Source: Phytoactinopolyspora mesophila
GTDB lineage: Bacteria; Actinomycetota; Actinomycetes; Jiangellales; Jiangellaceae
Length of the DNA: 64,000 nt
Direction: 5' to 3'
NCBI RefSeq assembly: GCF_010122465.1
Contig: NZ_WLZY01000006.1
Coordinates: forward strand, 338,419-402,418
The position numbers and the translations under genes were made by a program. Of this stretch, positions 42,798 through 51,055 are shown piece after piece; the first letter of the stretch is position 1, and each line of letters opens with the position of its first letter. The notes under the pieces are model-generated. The model searched no databases. It saw only the letters and a program-made list of their open reading frames with translations, and was not told the DNA's origin.

Positions 42798-43574
42798 TCA
42801 CAGTTCGATGTCGACGGTCAAGGCTGCGTGGTCACTGACCGGAAGCCGGTGTGCGGTCACCGCCCGTACTGACTCGTGGCCGGCGCCGTGGGTGATCACG
42901 TGGTCCCACTGCACACGTGGACGCCACGCGGGATAGGTCCCCACGCGGGCGAGCTGGTTCCAGCCGGTGACGAGGTGCGGCACCCGGCCCGGCAGGTTGA
43001 AGTCGCCCAACAGAATCTGCGGTGCCGGCATCGCCGACAGCCACCGGGTGATGGTCCTGAGCTGGCGGATGTTCCAGCCCGGTACGAATGACAGATGCGC
43101 GGCCGCCACGGTGAACGGCCCCGCCGGCCCGATCGCGATGGCGGCGAGCGCTACGCGGGGGTGGTCTTTCACCGGCACTAGTCCACGCCGGCCTGGCACC
43201 TGCAGCGGGACCCGGACGGGCGAAGCGGGAAACCAGCGTGCTGACCACGTCAGAACGGGCAACCGGGAGAGCAGCGCGACACCATAGGCCGGGCCGTCGG
43301 GCTGAACCAGCGGATCGGCGGGTTCCCAACGGCCGGCTGGGTCGCCGGTGAGTGCTGGCGCGAAACGCCACCAATCAGCGCCCGCGGCCTCGGCGGCGAT
43401 GGCCGCCTGGTTGGTCTCGCCGCTACGGCGTTGGTCGTAGTCCACTTCCTGAAGTGCCAGCACGTCGGCCTCGAGGGAGGATACGGCCGCGGCAAGGGTG
43501 CCTTCGCGGACTGTCCCGGAGGTGATGATGAGACCGTTCAACAAGTTGTACGTGCCGAATCGCAACTGCTCCAC
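42798..43574 (-). CDS. Endonuclease/exonuclease/phosphatase family protein
   Basis: A protein of about 258 residues with the EEP fold (DNase I/sphingomyelinase-like). Catalytic segments are FGTYNLLNG (Asn), DVLALQEVDYD (metal Glu), FTVAAAHLSF (His), ILLGDFNLPG (Asp, Asn) and LPVSDHAALTVDIEL (Asp-His). No signal peptide appears. The start is uncertain: GTG at 43574 or 43586 begins the conserved domain, and no clear RBS exists. The divergent ArsR-type operators lie about 85 bp upstream and may control it. Confidence 0.8.
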   Translation of the reverse strand: MEQLRFGTYNLLNGLIITSGTVREGTLAAAVSSLEADVLALQEVDYDQRRSGETNQAAIAAEAAGADWWRFAPALTGDPAGRWEPADPLVQPDGPAYGVALLSRLPVLTWSARWFPASPVRVPLQVPGRRGLVPVKDHPRVALAAIAIGPAGPFTVAAAHLSFVPGWNIRQLRTITRWLSAMPAPQILLGDFNLPGRVPHLVTGWNQLARVGTYPAWRPRVQWDHVITHGAGHESVRAVTAHRLPVSDHAALTVDIEL

Positions 43575-43658
43575 ACTGCCGCACACTAGTGCAGGAACCA
43601 ACCTCGGCGATTGCGGTGCTGGGCATATGACGGCCCGGTGGAAAGCAAGCGCCAAGAA

Positions 43659-43705
43659 GCCAAAGATATCTTTGACATTCTGCCGATGTCAAAGATATCT
43701 TTGGC
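43659..43705. promoter_or_regulatory. Twin-palindrome operator and promoter of the ArsR-type gene
   Basis: GCCAAAGATATCTTTGACAT (43659-43678) and its exact complement (43686-43705) are separated by 7 bp. Each arm contains the palindrome CAAAGATATCTTTG. A -35 TTGACA (43672-43677) and a -10-like TATCTT (43696-43701, 18-bp spacer) place a start at or next to the ATG at 43708, so the mRNA is probably leaderless. Both palindromes cover promoter elements. Confidence 0.8.
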
Positions 43706-43707
43706 AT

Positions 43708-44265
43708 ATGCGGCTGACCGATCCCACCACCATCCGGGCGCTCGCGCACCCGTTGCGGCTCAGTCTGATCGAGCTTCTCGGCACAGTTGGGCCGGCCACC
43801 GCCGCGCAATGCGCCCGCCACCTCGACAGCACACAGGCGAACTGCTCTTTTCACCTGCGACAGCTGGCGAAATATGGGTTTGTCGAGAAGGCTCCCTCGA
43901 GCGGCGACGGCCGGGAGAATCCGTGGCAGCTCACCGATCTGGAGCAGAGCTGGTCGTCCGGCGACGGCGGGCCGGCCACCCGGGAGCTGGAGCGGGTCTT
44001 CATCCAGCGCGAGGCCGAGCGGATGCTCTCGTGGCGGGCGGGAGTGGACCAGCAGCCGGAGTCTTGGCGGGATGCGTCGTTCCTCAGCGGCGCGACCATT
44101 CCGATGACCACTGAGGAGCTGAGCAGTGTTGCCGTTCAGCTCAGAGCGGTGCTCGAACCCTACATCCAGCGGCTTTCCGAGCGCTCTGACTGGCCGGAAG
44201 ACTGCCGGTTCGTGCGGGTCTTGCTGGCCGGCACACCGGTCGCGAACCTCGACGAAGAGCGGTGA
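43708..44265 (+). CDS. ArsR-type winged-helix repressor
   Basis: A 185-residue regulator. The DNA-binding domain is TIRALAHPLRLSLIELLGTVGPATAAQCARHL then STQANCSFHLRQLAKYGFV (about residues 8-58). It lacks a clear metal-binding CxC in the recognition helix. The C-terminal 110 residues are helical and may sense a ligand. No RBS precedes the ATG, in line with a leaderless transcript. The next gene, an alpha/beta hydrolase, overlaps by 4 bp and is its likely target along with itself. Confidence 0.88.
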   Translation: MRLTDPTTIRALAHPLRLSLIELLGTVGPATAAQCARHLDSTQANCSFHLRQLAKYGFVEKAPSSGDGRENPWQLTDLEQSWSSGDGGPATRELERVFIQREAERMLSWRAGVDQQPESWRDASFLSGATIPMTTEELSSVAVQLRAVLEPYIQRLSERSDWPEDCRFVRVLLAGTPVANLDEER

Positions 44266-45218
44266 GTGAAATGGCTGTCGAGCAGGAGACCAGCGTCCCG
44301 AGTGCGGCCGGAGCGCTGAATGCCGTGGTCCGCGTGCCTGAGCTGACCGGTCCATTGCCTGGCGTCGTGCTGGTCGACGGCGCCGGTGATGGTGACCGCT
44401 GGGACTGGGGCGGTTGGCCGGAGTGGATCAGCGAGGCTGGGGCGGTGGTTCTACGGCACGACAAACCTGGGTGCGGGGGCTCACCCGGGCACTGGACCGA
44501 ACAAACCTTGCACGACCGGGCCCAGGAGACACTGGCCGCCGTCGAGGTGCTTCGCGGTCATCCAGCGGTATCGGGAGAGCCGGTCGGGCTCTACGGCATC
44601 AGTCAGGGCGGGTGGGTCGCGCTGCTTGCGGCCGTGTTGGGTGAGGGGCAGGTGGATTTCGTCGTCAGCCACTCCGGGCCAGGGGTTACCCCGGCCGCCC
44701 AGGAGCGGATCAGGCTCGAGCGGGACCTTGCGGCGGCAGGTCATTCCCCGGACGTGATCGCCGAGGCCATGAGCTGGGTCGATGAGCGAGCCGCCCGCCT
44801 GATCAGTGGCGAGGCGCCGGAGACGATCCTGGCCGACCAGTCACGCCACTCCGATCGGTCGTGGTACCCGGCGATCGCTTCCGGCGCGTACGACGCCGCC
44901 GCGGTATTGGCATTTGCCGGCCGTATCTTCGACTTCGATCCGGTGACCGTGCTGCCCAAGGTGAGCTGCCCGGTCCTCGCTCTCTTCGGCGGCAGCGACG
45001 AACTCATTCCGGTCGAGGCCAGCGTGGCGGCGTTCGCGGCCAATCTGCCCGAGCGGCCAGGCCGCCACGGTTTGGCGGTGTTTCCGCGTGGTGATCATGG
45101 CCTGTACACGGCGGAGCCGGACCCGAGCGTGCCCCGCCGCGCCCAGCTCGCTTCAGGCTACGAGGAGATGCTGGCGGCGTTTCTGCGGGACCAGCGGCAG
45201 GCCGGCGTCCGGCTCTAG
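44262..45218 (+). CDS. Alpha/beta hydrolase (acyl-CoA thioester hydrolase-like)
   Basis: A 318-residue serine hydrolase. The nucleophile elbow is YGISQGG (about residues 105-111), the oxyanion region is LVDGAGDGDRWDW, the acid is in FGGSDELIP, and the His is in RGDHGLY. The GTG start lies within the repressor stop (GTGA); ATG 44271 is an alternative. The substrate is unknown. Co-expression with an ArsR-type repressor suggests detoxification or processing of the repressor's ligand. Confidence 0.8.
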   Translation: MSEMAVEQETSVPSAAGALNAVVRVPELTGPLPGVVLVDGAGDGDRWDWGGWPEWISEAGAVVLRHDKPGCGGSPGHWTEQTLHDRAQETLAAVEVLRGHPAVSGEPVGLYGISQGGWVALLAAVLGEGQVDFVVSHSGPGVTPAAQERIRLERDLAAAGHSPDVIAEAMSWVDERAARLISGEAPETILADQSRHSDRSWYPAIASGAYDAAAVLAFAGRIFDFDPVTVLPKVSCPVLALFGGSDELIPVEASVAAFAANLPERPGRHGLAVFPRGDHGLYTAEPDPSVPRRAQLASGYEEMLAAFLRDQRQAGVRL

Positions 45219-45323
45219 GGCTTCCCGGGTCCTGCGCTCTCGCCGGCTGCTGGCGATGTGTCCTGAGCGGTCGCTTTGCCGATTCGGTGGTCCGGGCCAC
45301 GACCGCTTTGTATCGTGTCGCGT

Positions 45324-47018
45324 ATGCGCCGGGCAGCATGGGCATGGACGCTGGCGGTAGTCGCCGTCTTCGGTGTTGTGTCTCTGACCACGGGATTCCC
45401 GCGCGACCTCTCCAGCCACGGAATGCTCGGAACCGTTGAGCTGCCGGCGCAGCTGATTCTGCTGGGTGTCGCGTTGGCGGGCCTGATTCTGTCGCGATGG
45501 AGCGAGGCAGCCACGGCCGTGATTCTCGTCCTCGCGGGCGCCGGGCTGGCCGGGCTGTCGAGTAGGTTGCACTCGCCGGTCTTCGTCGCACTCATTGTCG
45601 TGGTTTTCGTCGTGCCCGCGGTCGCGTTCTGGGTGCTGTGGGCGCGCGGCCGCGACCGCCGGGCCGTCGTGCGTCATGGCGTCGTGGCGGGTTTGGCGCT
45701 GGCGGTCTGGAGCGCGGGCGCGGGCGTTGCCTATCACCAGCTGGCCGGGGCCACTCACCCCGAGTCGGAAGCTCTCCATCTGCCCGTCGACCGAGTCAAC
45801 TGGATCTGGAGCGGGGCGGTGACCGACACGTCGTTCCGGGTGACCGCAAAAATCGACGACGCCGCTGCCGAGCAGGCGACGTTGGTGGTCGAGCATGCTC
45901 GAACGTCGCCGCAGCGAGCCGCCCTGCCGGCGCCGGTGGACGCCGTCGGGCCGGATCCGGTGCCCGACAGCGGAGTGGTCACATGGACCGTCGACGGCTT
46001 GGAGCCCGACACGTCGTACGAGTACACCGTCATAGTGGACGATCACGCCGACACCACTCGGGGTCGAGGCGAGGTGAGTACCTTCCCGGACGGGCCGGCG
46101 TCGTTCACCGTCGCCGTCGGAGCCTGCGCCCGCACCGGCTCGAACGGTGCGGTTTTCGACGCCATCCGGGCTGTTGACCCGTCGTTGTTCATCCACACCG
46201 GCGACTTTCACTACGGCAACATCGACTTCGACGACGTCGACATGTTCCGCGCCCGCTACACCGACGCGCTCGGCTCTCCAGGACAGAGCGCGTTGTATCG
46301 CAGCGTGCCCACCGCATACGTCTGGGACGATCACGACTACGGCGCCAACGACGCCGACGCGCACTCTCCGAGCCGGTCCGCCGCCCGGGCCGCGTACCGC
46401 GAGAACGTGCCGCATTACGAGCTGCCGGCCGGTGCGCAGGACGGCGCGATCTACCACGCGTTCACCGCCGGGCGAGTGCGCTTCATCCTGACCGACGTCC
46501 GATCGGAACGCACCGCCGACTCCATGCTTGGCACGCGGCAGCTGGAGTGGTTCGAGGGGGAGATGCTCGGCGCGGCCGATGACCACGCGCTGATCGTGTG
46601 GGTCAACGCCGTGCCCTGGATCGGACCCGAGGGTGAGTCCCGTGACAACTGGACCGGCTACCCCGAGGAACGCCAGCGGGTGGCCGAAATCATCGAGGAA
46701 GCCGGGGTCGAGAACGTCGTCATGCTGGCCGGTGACGCCCATATGGTCGCGATCGACGACGGCAGCAATAGTGGCTACGGGCCTTCCGGCGAGGGCTTCC
46801 CGGTGCTGCATGCCGCCGCCCTTGACCGGGGCGGATCGGTCAAGGGCGATCCCTACAGCCATGGAACCGAACCGGGTGGTGGGCAATTCGGCACTCTCAC
46901 CGTCGAAGATGACGGAAGTGGCCACCTGGCCGTCGTACTAGCCGGCTACGACTGGACCGGTGCCGAACTGATGTCTCATACCTTCACCGTCGCTGCTCCT
47001 GCAGTGGATGGAGGATAG
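45324..47018 (+). CDS. Membrane-anchored PhoD-like alkaline phosphatase/phosphodiesterase
   Basis: A 564-residue protein. About four or five hydrophobic segments occupy the first 130 residues. A fibronectin-like strand domain (TDTSFRVTAKIDD to YEYTVIVDD) precedes the PhoD metallophosphatase domain, with metal motifs FIHTGDFHYG, YVWDDHDYGAND and VMLAGDAHMVAID. PhoD enzymes cut phosphodiesters such as teichoic acid outside the cell using Fe and Ca. The multi-pass anchor in place of a Tat signal is unusual. The ATG at 45324 is chosen over an upstream frame start. Confidence 0.85.
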   Translation: MRRAAWAWTLAVVAVFGVVSLTTGFPRDLSSHGMLGTVELPAQLILLGVALAGLILSRWSEAATAVILVLAGAGLAGLSSRLHSPVFVALIVVVFVVPAVAFWVLWARGRDRRAVVRHGVVAGLALAVWSAGAGVAYHQLAGATHPESEALHLPVDRVNWIWSGAVTDTSFRVTAKIDDAAAEQATLVVEHARTSPQRAALPAPVDAVGPDPVPDSGVVTWTVDGLEPDTSYEYTVIVDDHADTTRGRGEVSTFPDGPASFTVAVGACARTGSNGAVFDAIRAVDPSLFIHTGDFHYGNIDFDDVDMFRARYTDALGSPGQSALYRSVPTAYVWDDHDYGANDADAHSPSRSAARAAYRENVPHYELPAGAQDGAIYHAFTAGRVRFILTDVRSERTADSMLGTRQLEWFEGEMLGAADDHALIVWVNAVPWIGPEGESRDNWTGYPEERQRVAEIIEEAGVENVVMLAGDAHMVAIDDGSNSGYGPSGEGFPVLHAAALDRGGSVKGDPYSHGTEPGGGQFGTLTVEDDGSGHLAVVLAGYDWTGAELMSHTFTVAAPAVDGG

Positions 47019-47095
47019 GCAGGGAGCAAGTGGTGCCCACCCGGCGCCGCCATGGCCGATCGGGCACCGCTTCATGAACGTGCGGTCGTGGAGTC

Positions 47096-47665
47096 TTAGT
47101 CGGTGTCGAGCTCGCAAGCCGCGTCCAGCTTGTCGAAGTAGCTGTCCCACGCCGCTTGGTACTCGTCGCTGAGCAAGGGGTGGTCCGGGTCAGCCCAGCT
47201 GTGGTCCCGCGACTCGTTGATGATGTCGAGGACGAACAGCAGCTCCGGATGGAACTCGTCCGGTAGGTCGTTGATGATCTCGGTGACTTCGGCGTTGATC
47301 TCGGCATAGTCGACCTCTTCCTCCTCACCGAACATGGTGAGCGGAAGGCTAGCGACAGCCATGGCGGCGCCGCTGAGTTCCATGCATCGGGAGAACTCGA
47401 ATCCGAGACCCGACAAGGCGTCCCAATCGACCTCGCCGAAGAGGTCGTCCGGGGCGGCGTCAGGTGCGTCGTCATCGTCGGCGGTCGTGTCCAGGTCTGG
47501 GTCGCCGGCGTCGTCTTCATCGTCGGCGTCGTCGACTGTCTCTTCGATGACGGGAGCGTCGTCGTCGGACGTCGCGGCGGTATCGGCGTCGTCCCCTCCG
47601 CACGCGGCGACGGCGAGCGCGACGGCGGCGAAGACGGCCGCCAGGCGGCGGTCAAGCGTGATCAT
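47096..47665 (-). CDS. Lipoprotein with Asp-rich linker, unknown function
   Basis: A 189-residue protein. The ATG has RBS GAGGGGGA. The signal peptide LAAVFAAVALAVAACGG has the lipobox VAAC. A very acidic low-complexity stretch follows (about residues 24-75), then a small helical domain with two cysteines (CMELSG and AACELD) that could form a disulfide. I do not recognise the domain. It is convergent with the PhoD-like gene and divergent from the NTF2-like gene. Confidence 0.75.
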   Translation of the reverse strand: MITLDRRLAAVFAAVALAVAACGGDDADTAATSDDDAPVIEETVDDADDEDDAGDPDLDTTADDDDAPDAAPDDLFGEVDWDALSGLGFEFSRCMELSGAAMAVASLPLTMFGEEEEVDYAEINAEVTEIINDLPDEFHPELLFVLDIINESRDHSWADPDHPLLSDEYQAAWDSYFDKLDAACELDTD

Positions 47666-47746
47666 GGTGTCCCCCTCGAGTAAGTGCGGGCCCCCAGCCC
47701 GCGGCCGACTGATCATACGACAGGCTTGTCAGTGCCGGGAGGCAAG

Positions 47747-48175
47747 ATGGGCGATACGCCAGAAAATGATGCTGACGCCGTTGTCCGGACGTTCTGGGAG
47801 TACATCGACGCGCGGGCGTGGGATGCTCTCGGGGCCATCCTCGACGCCGACCTGGTTGTGGAGTACACGCATACCGGTGAAACCCTCGACCGCTCGTCCT
47901 TCGTGCGGCTCAACCGGGAGTATCCCGGTCAATGGCGTGCGGATGTGCTTGACCTCGTCTGCCAAGGCGAACGCGCGGCTGCGCACGTCCGGGTCAGCGA
48001 TGGGCGGCAGGAGTACAGGGTGGCCTCGTTCGCCACCGCGCGCGGTGGCCGGATCGTCGCGCTGACCGAGTTGTGGACCGAAGTGGGGTTGGAGGTGCCG
48101 GCGGAGCGACGTCCCGCGCAGGACGGGACTGAGATCTCCGCAGCTCCTGGTGCGTCACCCGGTCGAGAGGGCTGA
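47747..48175 (+). CDS. SnoaL/NTF2-like protein
   Basis: A 142-residue cone-fold protein. ADAVVRTFWEYIDARAWDALGAILDADLVVEYTHTGE is the typical opening helix and strand (residues 8-44), and RIVALTELWTEVG the closing strands. These proteins may be isomerases, hydrolases or simple binders. The ATG at 47747 has RBS GGGAGG. The C-terminal 25 residues are disordered. Confidence 0.75.
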   Translation: MGDTPENDADAVVRTFWEYIDARAWDALGAILDADLVVEYTHTGETLDRSSFVRLNREYPGQWRADVLDLVCQGERAAAHVRVSDGRQEYRVASFATARGGRIVALTELWTEVGLEVPAERRPAQDGTEISAAPGASPGREG

Positions 48176-48190
48176 GTTACGCTGCTGGCC

Positions 48191-48760
48191 ATGGCAGAGA
48201 GATCCACGGACATCAACCACGCGTCGCTGACCGGCGAAAAGGTGCGGCTTCGAGCATTGCGCGACGACGACCTTCCGGATCTGTGCCGGTGGTGGTCGGA
48301 TCCCGCCCAGGCGGTCTATCAGACGACGCATGCTCCCACGCCGCGTCCCTCGGCGGACCTGATCGAGATGTTCCGCGGATGGAGCAAGAACGACGGCAGC
48401 CGCTGGGGATTCTCGGTGGAGGCGAAGGGTGACGCCGCCTTCGTGGGCCATGTGACTTTGTTCGGTGCCAACATCAAAGACCGATGCGCCGAGTTCGCCA
48501 TCATCATCGGCACCGAACACCAGGACCGCGGTTACGGCACCGATGCCACTCGGCTGATGGTCTCCTACGGCTTCGCCGAGCTCGGTCTGCACCGGATCGA
48601 ACTGGGTGTCTTCGGTTTCAATGAGCGAGCGATCGCCGCCTATGCGAGGGCTGGATTCGTCGAAGAAGGCCGGCGCCGTGCTGCCGTTTACCGCAGTGGA
48701 GTCTGGCACGACGACGTGTATATGGGCCTGCTGCGCCATGAATGGGAACGGTTGCGCTGA
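48191..48760 (+). CDS. GNAT family N-acetyltransferase (RimJ/RimL-like)
   Basis: A 189-residue acetyltransferase. VRLRALRDDDLPDLCRWWSDP is motif C/D, FAIIIGTEHQDRGYGTDATRLMVSYGF is motif A with the acetyl-CoA loop (QDRGYGT), and LGVFGFNERAIAAYARAGFVEEGRRR is motif B. It resembles enzymes that acetylate protein N-termini or antibiotics; the target cannot be stated. It starts 15 bp after the NTF2-like gene and may be cotranscribed. Confidence 0.9.
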   Translation: MAERSTDINHASLTGEKVRLRALRDDDLPDLCRWWSDPAQAVYQTTHAPTPRPSADLIEMFRGWSKNDGSRWGFSVEAKGDAAFVGHVTLFGANIKDRCAEFAIIIGTEHQDRGYGTDATRLMVSYGFAELGLHRIELGVFGFNERAIAAYARAGFVEEGRRRAAVYRSGVWHDDVYMGLLRHEWERLR

Positions 48761-48796
48761 TCGCATAGCGCCTGGAGACCGAATGTGTGGCCGCGG

Positions 48797-48829
48797 TTGA
48801 CGGAGCTGGATGGCTCAATCATCATTGAG
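48797..48829 (+). promoter_or_regulatory. Promoter and operator of the ArsR-reductase fusion gene
   Basis: TTGACG (48797-48802) and CATCAT (48820-48825) are spaced by 17 bp. CTCAAT-CATC-ATTGAG (48814-48829) is a perfect 6-bp inverted repeat over the -10. The ATG at 48833 is 7 nt past the -10, so the transcript is probably leaderless. Confidence 0.55.
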
Positions 48830-48832
48830 TCA

Positions 48833-49579
48833 ATGAGTATTGAGCTATCGGTCGAGCGTCGTGCCGCGATTCACGCCGCACTTGGTGATCCCGGCCGGCT
48901 GGCTGTGGTCGACGCTCTGCTGGTCGGTGACGCTGCGCCCGGGGAGCTCGCGCGCCGGCTCGGAATCCCCTCGAATCTGCTGGCGCACCACATCAACGTG
49001 CTGCAGAGTTCGGGGCTGGTGCGCCGGATCCGCTCGGAAGCGGACCGCCGGCGTTCCTACGTCACCCTCGAGCCGGACGCATACGACGCGATCACCGCTG
49101 CCGGTCCGGTTGAACCGGACCTGAGCGCGAGCCGGGTCCTGTTCGTCTGCACCCGGAACTCGGCCCGGTCTCAGATCGCCGCGGCGCTGTGGGGGAGATG
49201 CAGCACGTTGCCGGTGGGCTCGGCTGGAACCCATCCTGCGGACCGGGTGCATCCCGGTGCCGTCGCCGCGGCCCGCCGGCACGGCATGCCCTTCCGGCCC
49301 GGGAGGCCCCGCGACGTGTCCCGAGTGGCGCGTGCCGACGACCTCCTGGTGACCGTCTGTGATGCGGCGGGCGAGGAGCTAGGCGAACTGCGCCACGTGC
49401 ATTGGTCGGTCCGCGACCCGGTGTGTACCGGTACGGATGCGGCCTTCGACGAGACTCTCAGCGTCTTGGCCGGGCGAGTGGCCCGGCTGGCCGGAATACT
49501 CCAGCCGCACGGATCCGGCCGGTCCGGCAGCGGCTTGGAAGCCACGTCAGGACGTCAAGCTGGAGGAGATCATGACTGA
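48833..49579 (+). CDS. ArsR regulator fused to low-molecular-weight phosphatase/arsenate reductase
   Basis: A 248-residue fusion. Residues 1-95 are an ArsR-type winged helix (AIHAALGDPGRLAVVDALLVGDAAPGELARRLG, SNLLAHHINVLQSSGLV). Residues 100-235 are a low-molecular-weight phosphatase domain with the CX5R loop CTRNSARS (about 108-115) and an aspartate-containing DPVCTG segment (general acid candidate). Such fusions are known in actinobacteria and couple arsenic response to arsenate reduction. The C-terminal tail is Gly/Ser-rich. It overlaps the next reductase gene by 8 bp. Confidence 0.88.
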   Translation: MSIELSVERRAAIHAALGDPGRLAVVDALLVGDAAPGELARRLGIPSNLLAHHINVLQSSGLVRRIRSEADRRRSYVTLEPDAYDAITAAGPVEPDLSASRVLFVCTRNSARSQIAAALWGRCSTLPVGSAGTHPADRVHPGAVAAARRHGMPFRPGRPRDVSRVARADDLLVTVCDAAGEELGELRHVHWSVRDPVCTGTDAAFDETLSVLAGRVARLAGILQPHGSGRSGSGLEATSGRQAGGDHD

Positions 49580-50036
49580 TACGCCGCCCGGATCAGGAGA
49601 TTCCCAAGTGGCCCCCGGGGGCACGCCGACGGTGCTGTTCCTGTGCGTGCACAACGCGGGTCGCTCGCAGATGGCCTTGGGATTTTTCGAGCACTTGGCC
49701 GATGGTCGCGCTGTTGCACGCTCCGGCGGCTCCGAGCCCGCCGCGGAGGTCAACCCGATGGCGGTAGCGGCCATGGCCGAGCGTGGGATCGATATCTCGC
49801 GTGAGTTCCCGAAGCCGTGGACCGACGAGATCGTCCGGGAGGCCGACGTCGTCGTCACCATGGGGTGCGGCGACGCCTGTCCGGTGTTCCCGGGGAAGCG
49901 CTACGAGGATTGGGCGCTGGCCGATCCTGCTGGGCAGGACCTGCCGGCCGTGCGCCCGATCCGCGACGAGATCGAACGGCGAGTCCGCGGCCTGCTCGAC
50001 AGCCTCGGCGTCCCCGCCGCTTCCCCCGCCAGCTAG
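49572..50036 (+). CDS. arsC: Low-molecular-weight phosphatase-type arsenate reductase
   Basis: A 154-residue enzyme. The P-loop is CVHNAGRS (about residues 26-33), followed by GSEPAAEVNPMAVAAMAERGIDIS and VVVTMGCGDACPVFPGKRYEDWALADPAGQDL, with Cys residues for thiol-dependent reduction of arsenate, as in ArsC of the mycothiol/thioredoxin class. The ATG has RBS TGGAGGAG. No arsenite exporter is in the window. The stop lies in a perfect 23-bp inverted repeat. Confidence 0.9.
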   Translation: MTDTPPGSGDSQVAPGGTPTVLFLCVHNAGRSQMALGFFEHLADGRAVARSGGSEPAAEVNPMAVAAMAERGIDISREFPKPWTDEIVREADVVVTMGCGDACPVFPGKRYEDWALADPAGQDLPAVRPIRDEIERRVRGLLDSLGVPAASPAS

Positions 50037-50124
50037 ATGATCATGTTTGGTGGGTTTCCCCGAGCATCAACAGGACTGCAGGCATGGTGACGCCCGAGAA
50101 GACCCACCAAACATGATCATCTAG
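50033..50124. terminator. 23-bp perfect inverted repeat spanning two convergent stop codons
   Basis: Arms 50033-50055 and 50102-50124 (CTAGATGATCATGTTTGGTG...) pair perfectly around a 46-nt interior. The arms contain the TAG of arsC and the TGA of the minus-strand hydrolase. They share TGATCAT with the hairpins at 18017 and 38622, but not the TTGGCTTTT part. Confidence 0.8.
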
Positions 50125-51028
50125 GCGGCGACGTGAGGTAGTCGGCGGTGAGCTTGACGACGTCGTTGTCGATGAGGATGCGCTGGTGGCCGAGGCCTTC
50201 GGTGGTCACCATCTCCGACTCCGGCCAGACTTCCGCCAGCCGTACCCCGCCCTTGTAGGGCAGCCTCTTGTCGTCACGGTCGTGAATGATCAAGGCTGGC
50301 GGAACCACCTCGTCACTGCCGATCCTGAGAGCGTTGAAGTCGTCCAGCGGGCGGGCGGCCAGCCGGGCTAGGCGCTCGTAGAGGAACTGCCGCGATCGGG
50401 GGCCGTATCCGAGCAGCTGCTCGACTTGTTCGACGGTGCTGATCGGGTTGGCCTCGGGGGCTATGAACACGACGCGCTTGGCGGGTAGTCCATCGCGAAC
50501 TGCCAGTGCGGTGGCGGCAGAGCCCATGGAATGCGCGACTATGCCGGCCGGTTCGCCATGCTGGGTGACGACTCCGGTCAGTGCGTCGCTGAAGTCCAGG
50601 GCCGTTGCCCGGCCGCGGCCGATCATGCCGGCCGGGGAATCGCCGTGGCTCGGCACATCGAAGGCGATGACACGGCAACCGGCGTTCAGCAATGGCTCGA
50701 CGAATGCGCCTAGCTGGCCGCGCCAGCCGCCCCAGCCGTGGATCAAATAGATCGTCCTGGCGGCTGAATCGTTGGTGGGGGTCCAGGTTTCGACGGCGAT
50801 CTCGCGTCCGTCGCCCAGGCGGACGGCGGATCTGGTGCCCGGGAACGGCCGGTTGTCCTGGCGGCGTCCGGATGTGTCGGGCAGCGTGCACCAGAGCCGG
50901 AAAGCCCATCGGCCAGCTAGTCGTGGCGCCGTTCGGTCCAGCACCGTGAAGGCTGCCCGCAGTGCCGACAGCCGCATACTAACAGAACGAACGGTCGTGC
51001 TTTTCGTGGTCGTGGAGGAGGTCGACAT
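50117..51028 (-). CDS. Alpha/beta hydrolase
   Basis: A 303-residue serine hydrolase. The oxyanion region is LIHGWGGWRG (about residues 92-101), the nucleophile elbow is AHSMGSAA (about 165), the acid lies in IHDRDDKRLP and the His in GLGHQRIL. The ATG at 51028 has RBS AAAGGAC and is 27 bp after the TetR stop, so the two form an operon. The first 17 residues are Ser/Thr-rich and unusual; ATG 50977 (MRLSALRAAF) begins the conserved part and is a possible alternative start. Confidence 0.82.
   Translation of the reverse strand: MSTSSTTTKSTTVRSVSMRLSALRAAFTVLDRTAPRLAGRWAFRLWCTLPDTSGRRQDNRPFPGTRSAVRLGDGREIAVETWTPTNDSAARTIYLIHGWGGWRGQLGAFVEPLLNAGCRVIAFDVPSHGDSPAGMIGRGRATALDFSDALTGVVTQHGEPAGIVAHSMGSAATALAVRDGLPAKRVVFIAPEANPISTVEQVEQLLGYGPRSRQFLYERLARLAARPLDDFNALRIGSDEVVPPALIIHDRDDKRLPYKGGVRLAEVWPESEMVTTEGLGHQRILIDNDVVKLTADYLTSPPR
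50987..50998. promoter_or_regulatory. Second copy of the TetR-type operator
   Basis: ACGAACGGTCGT is an imperfect palindrome. With its flank it matches, on the other strand, AGCACGACCGTNCG at 51693-51705 upstream of the tetR gene. It lies just upstream of ATG 50977 and inside the coding frame if ATG 51028 is used. Confidence 0.45.
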
Positions 51029-51055
51029 CTGTGGTCCTTTCGCGGTGGTGCCGAG

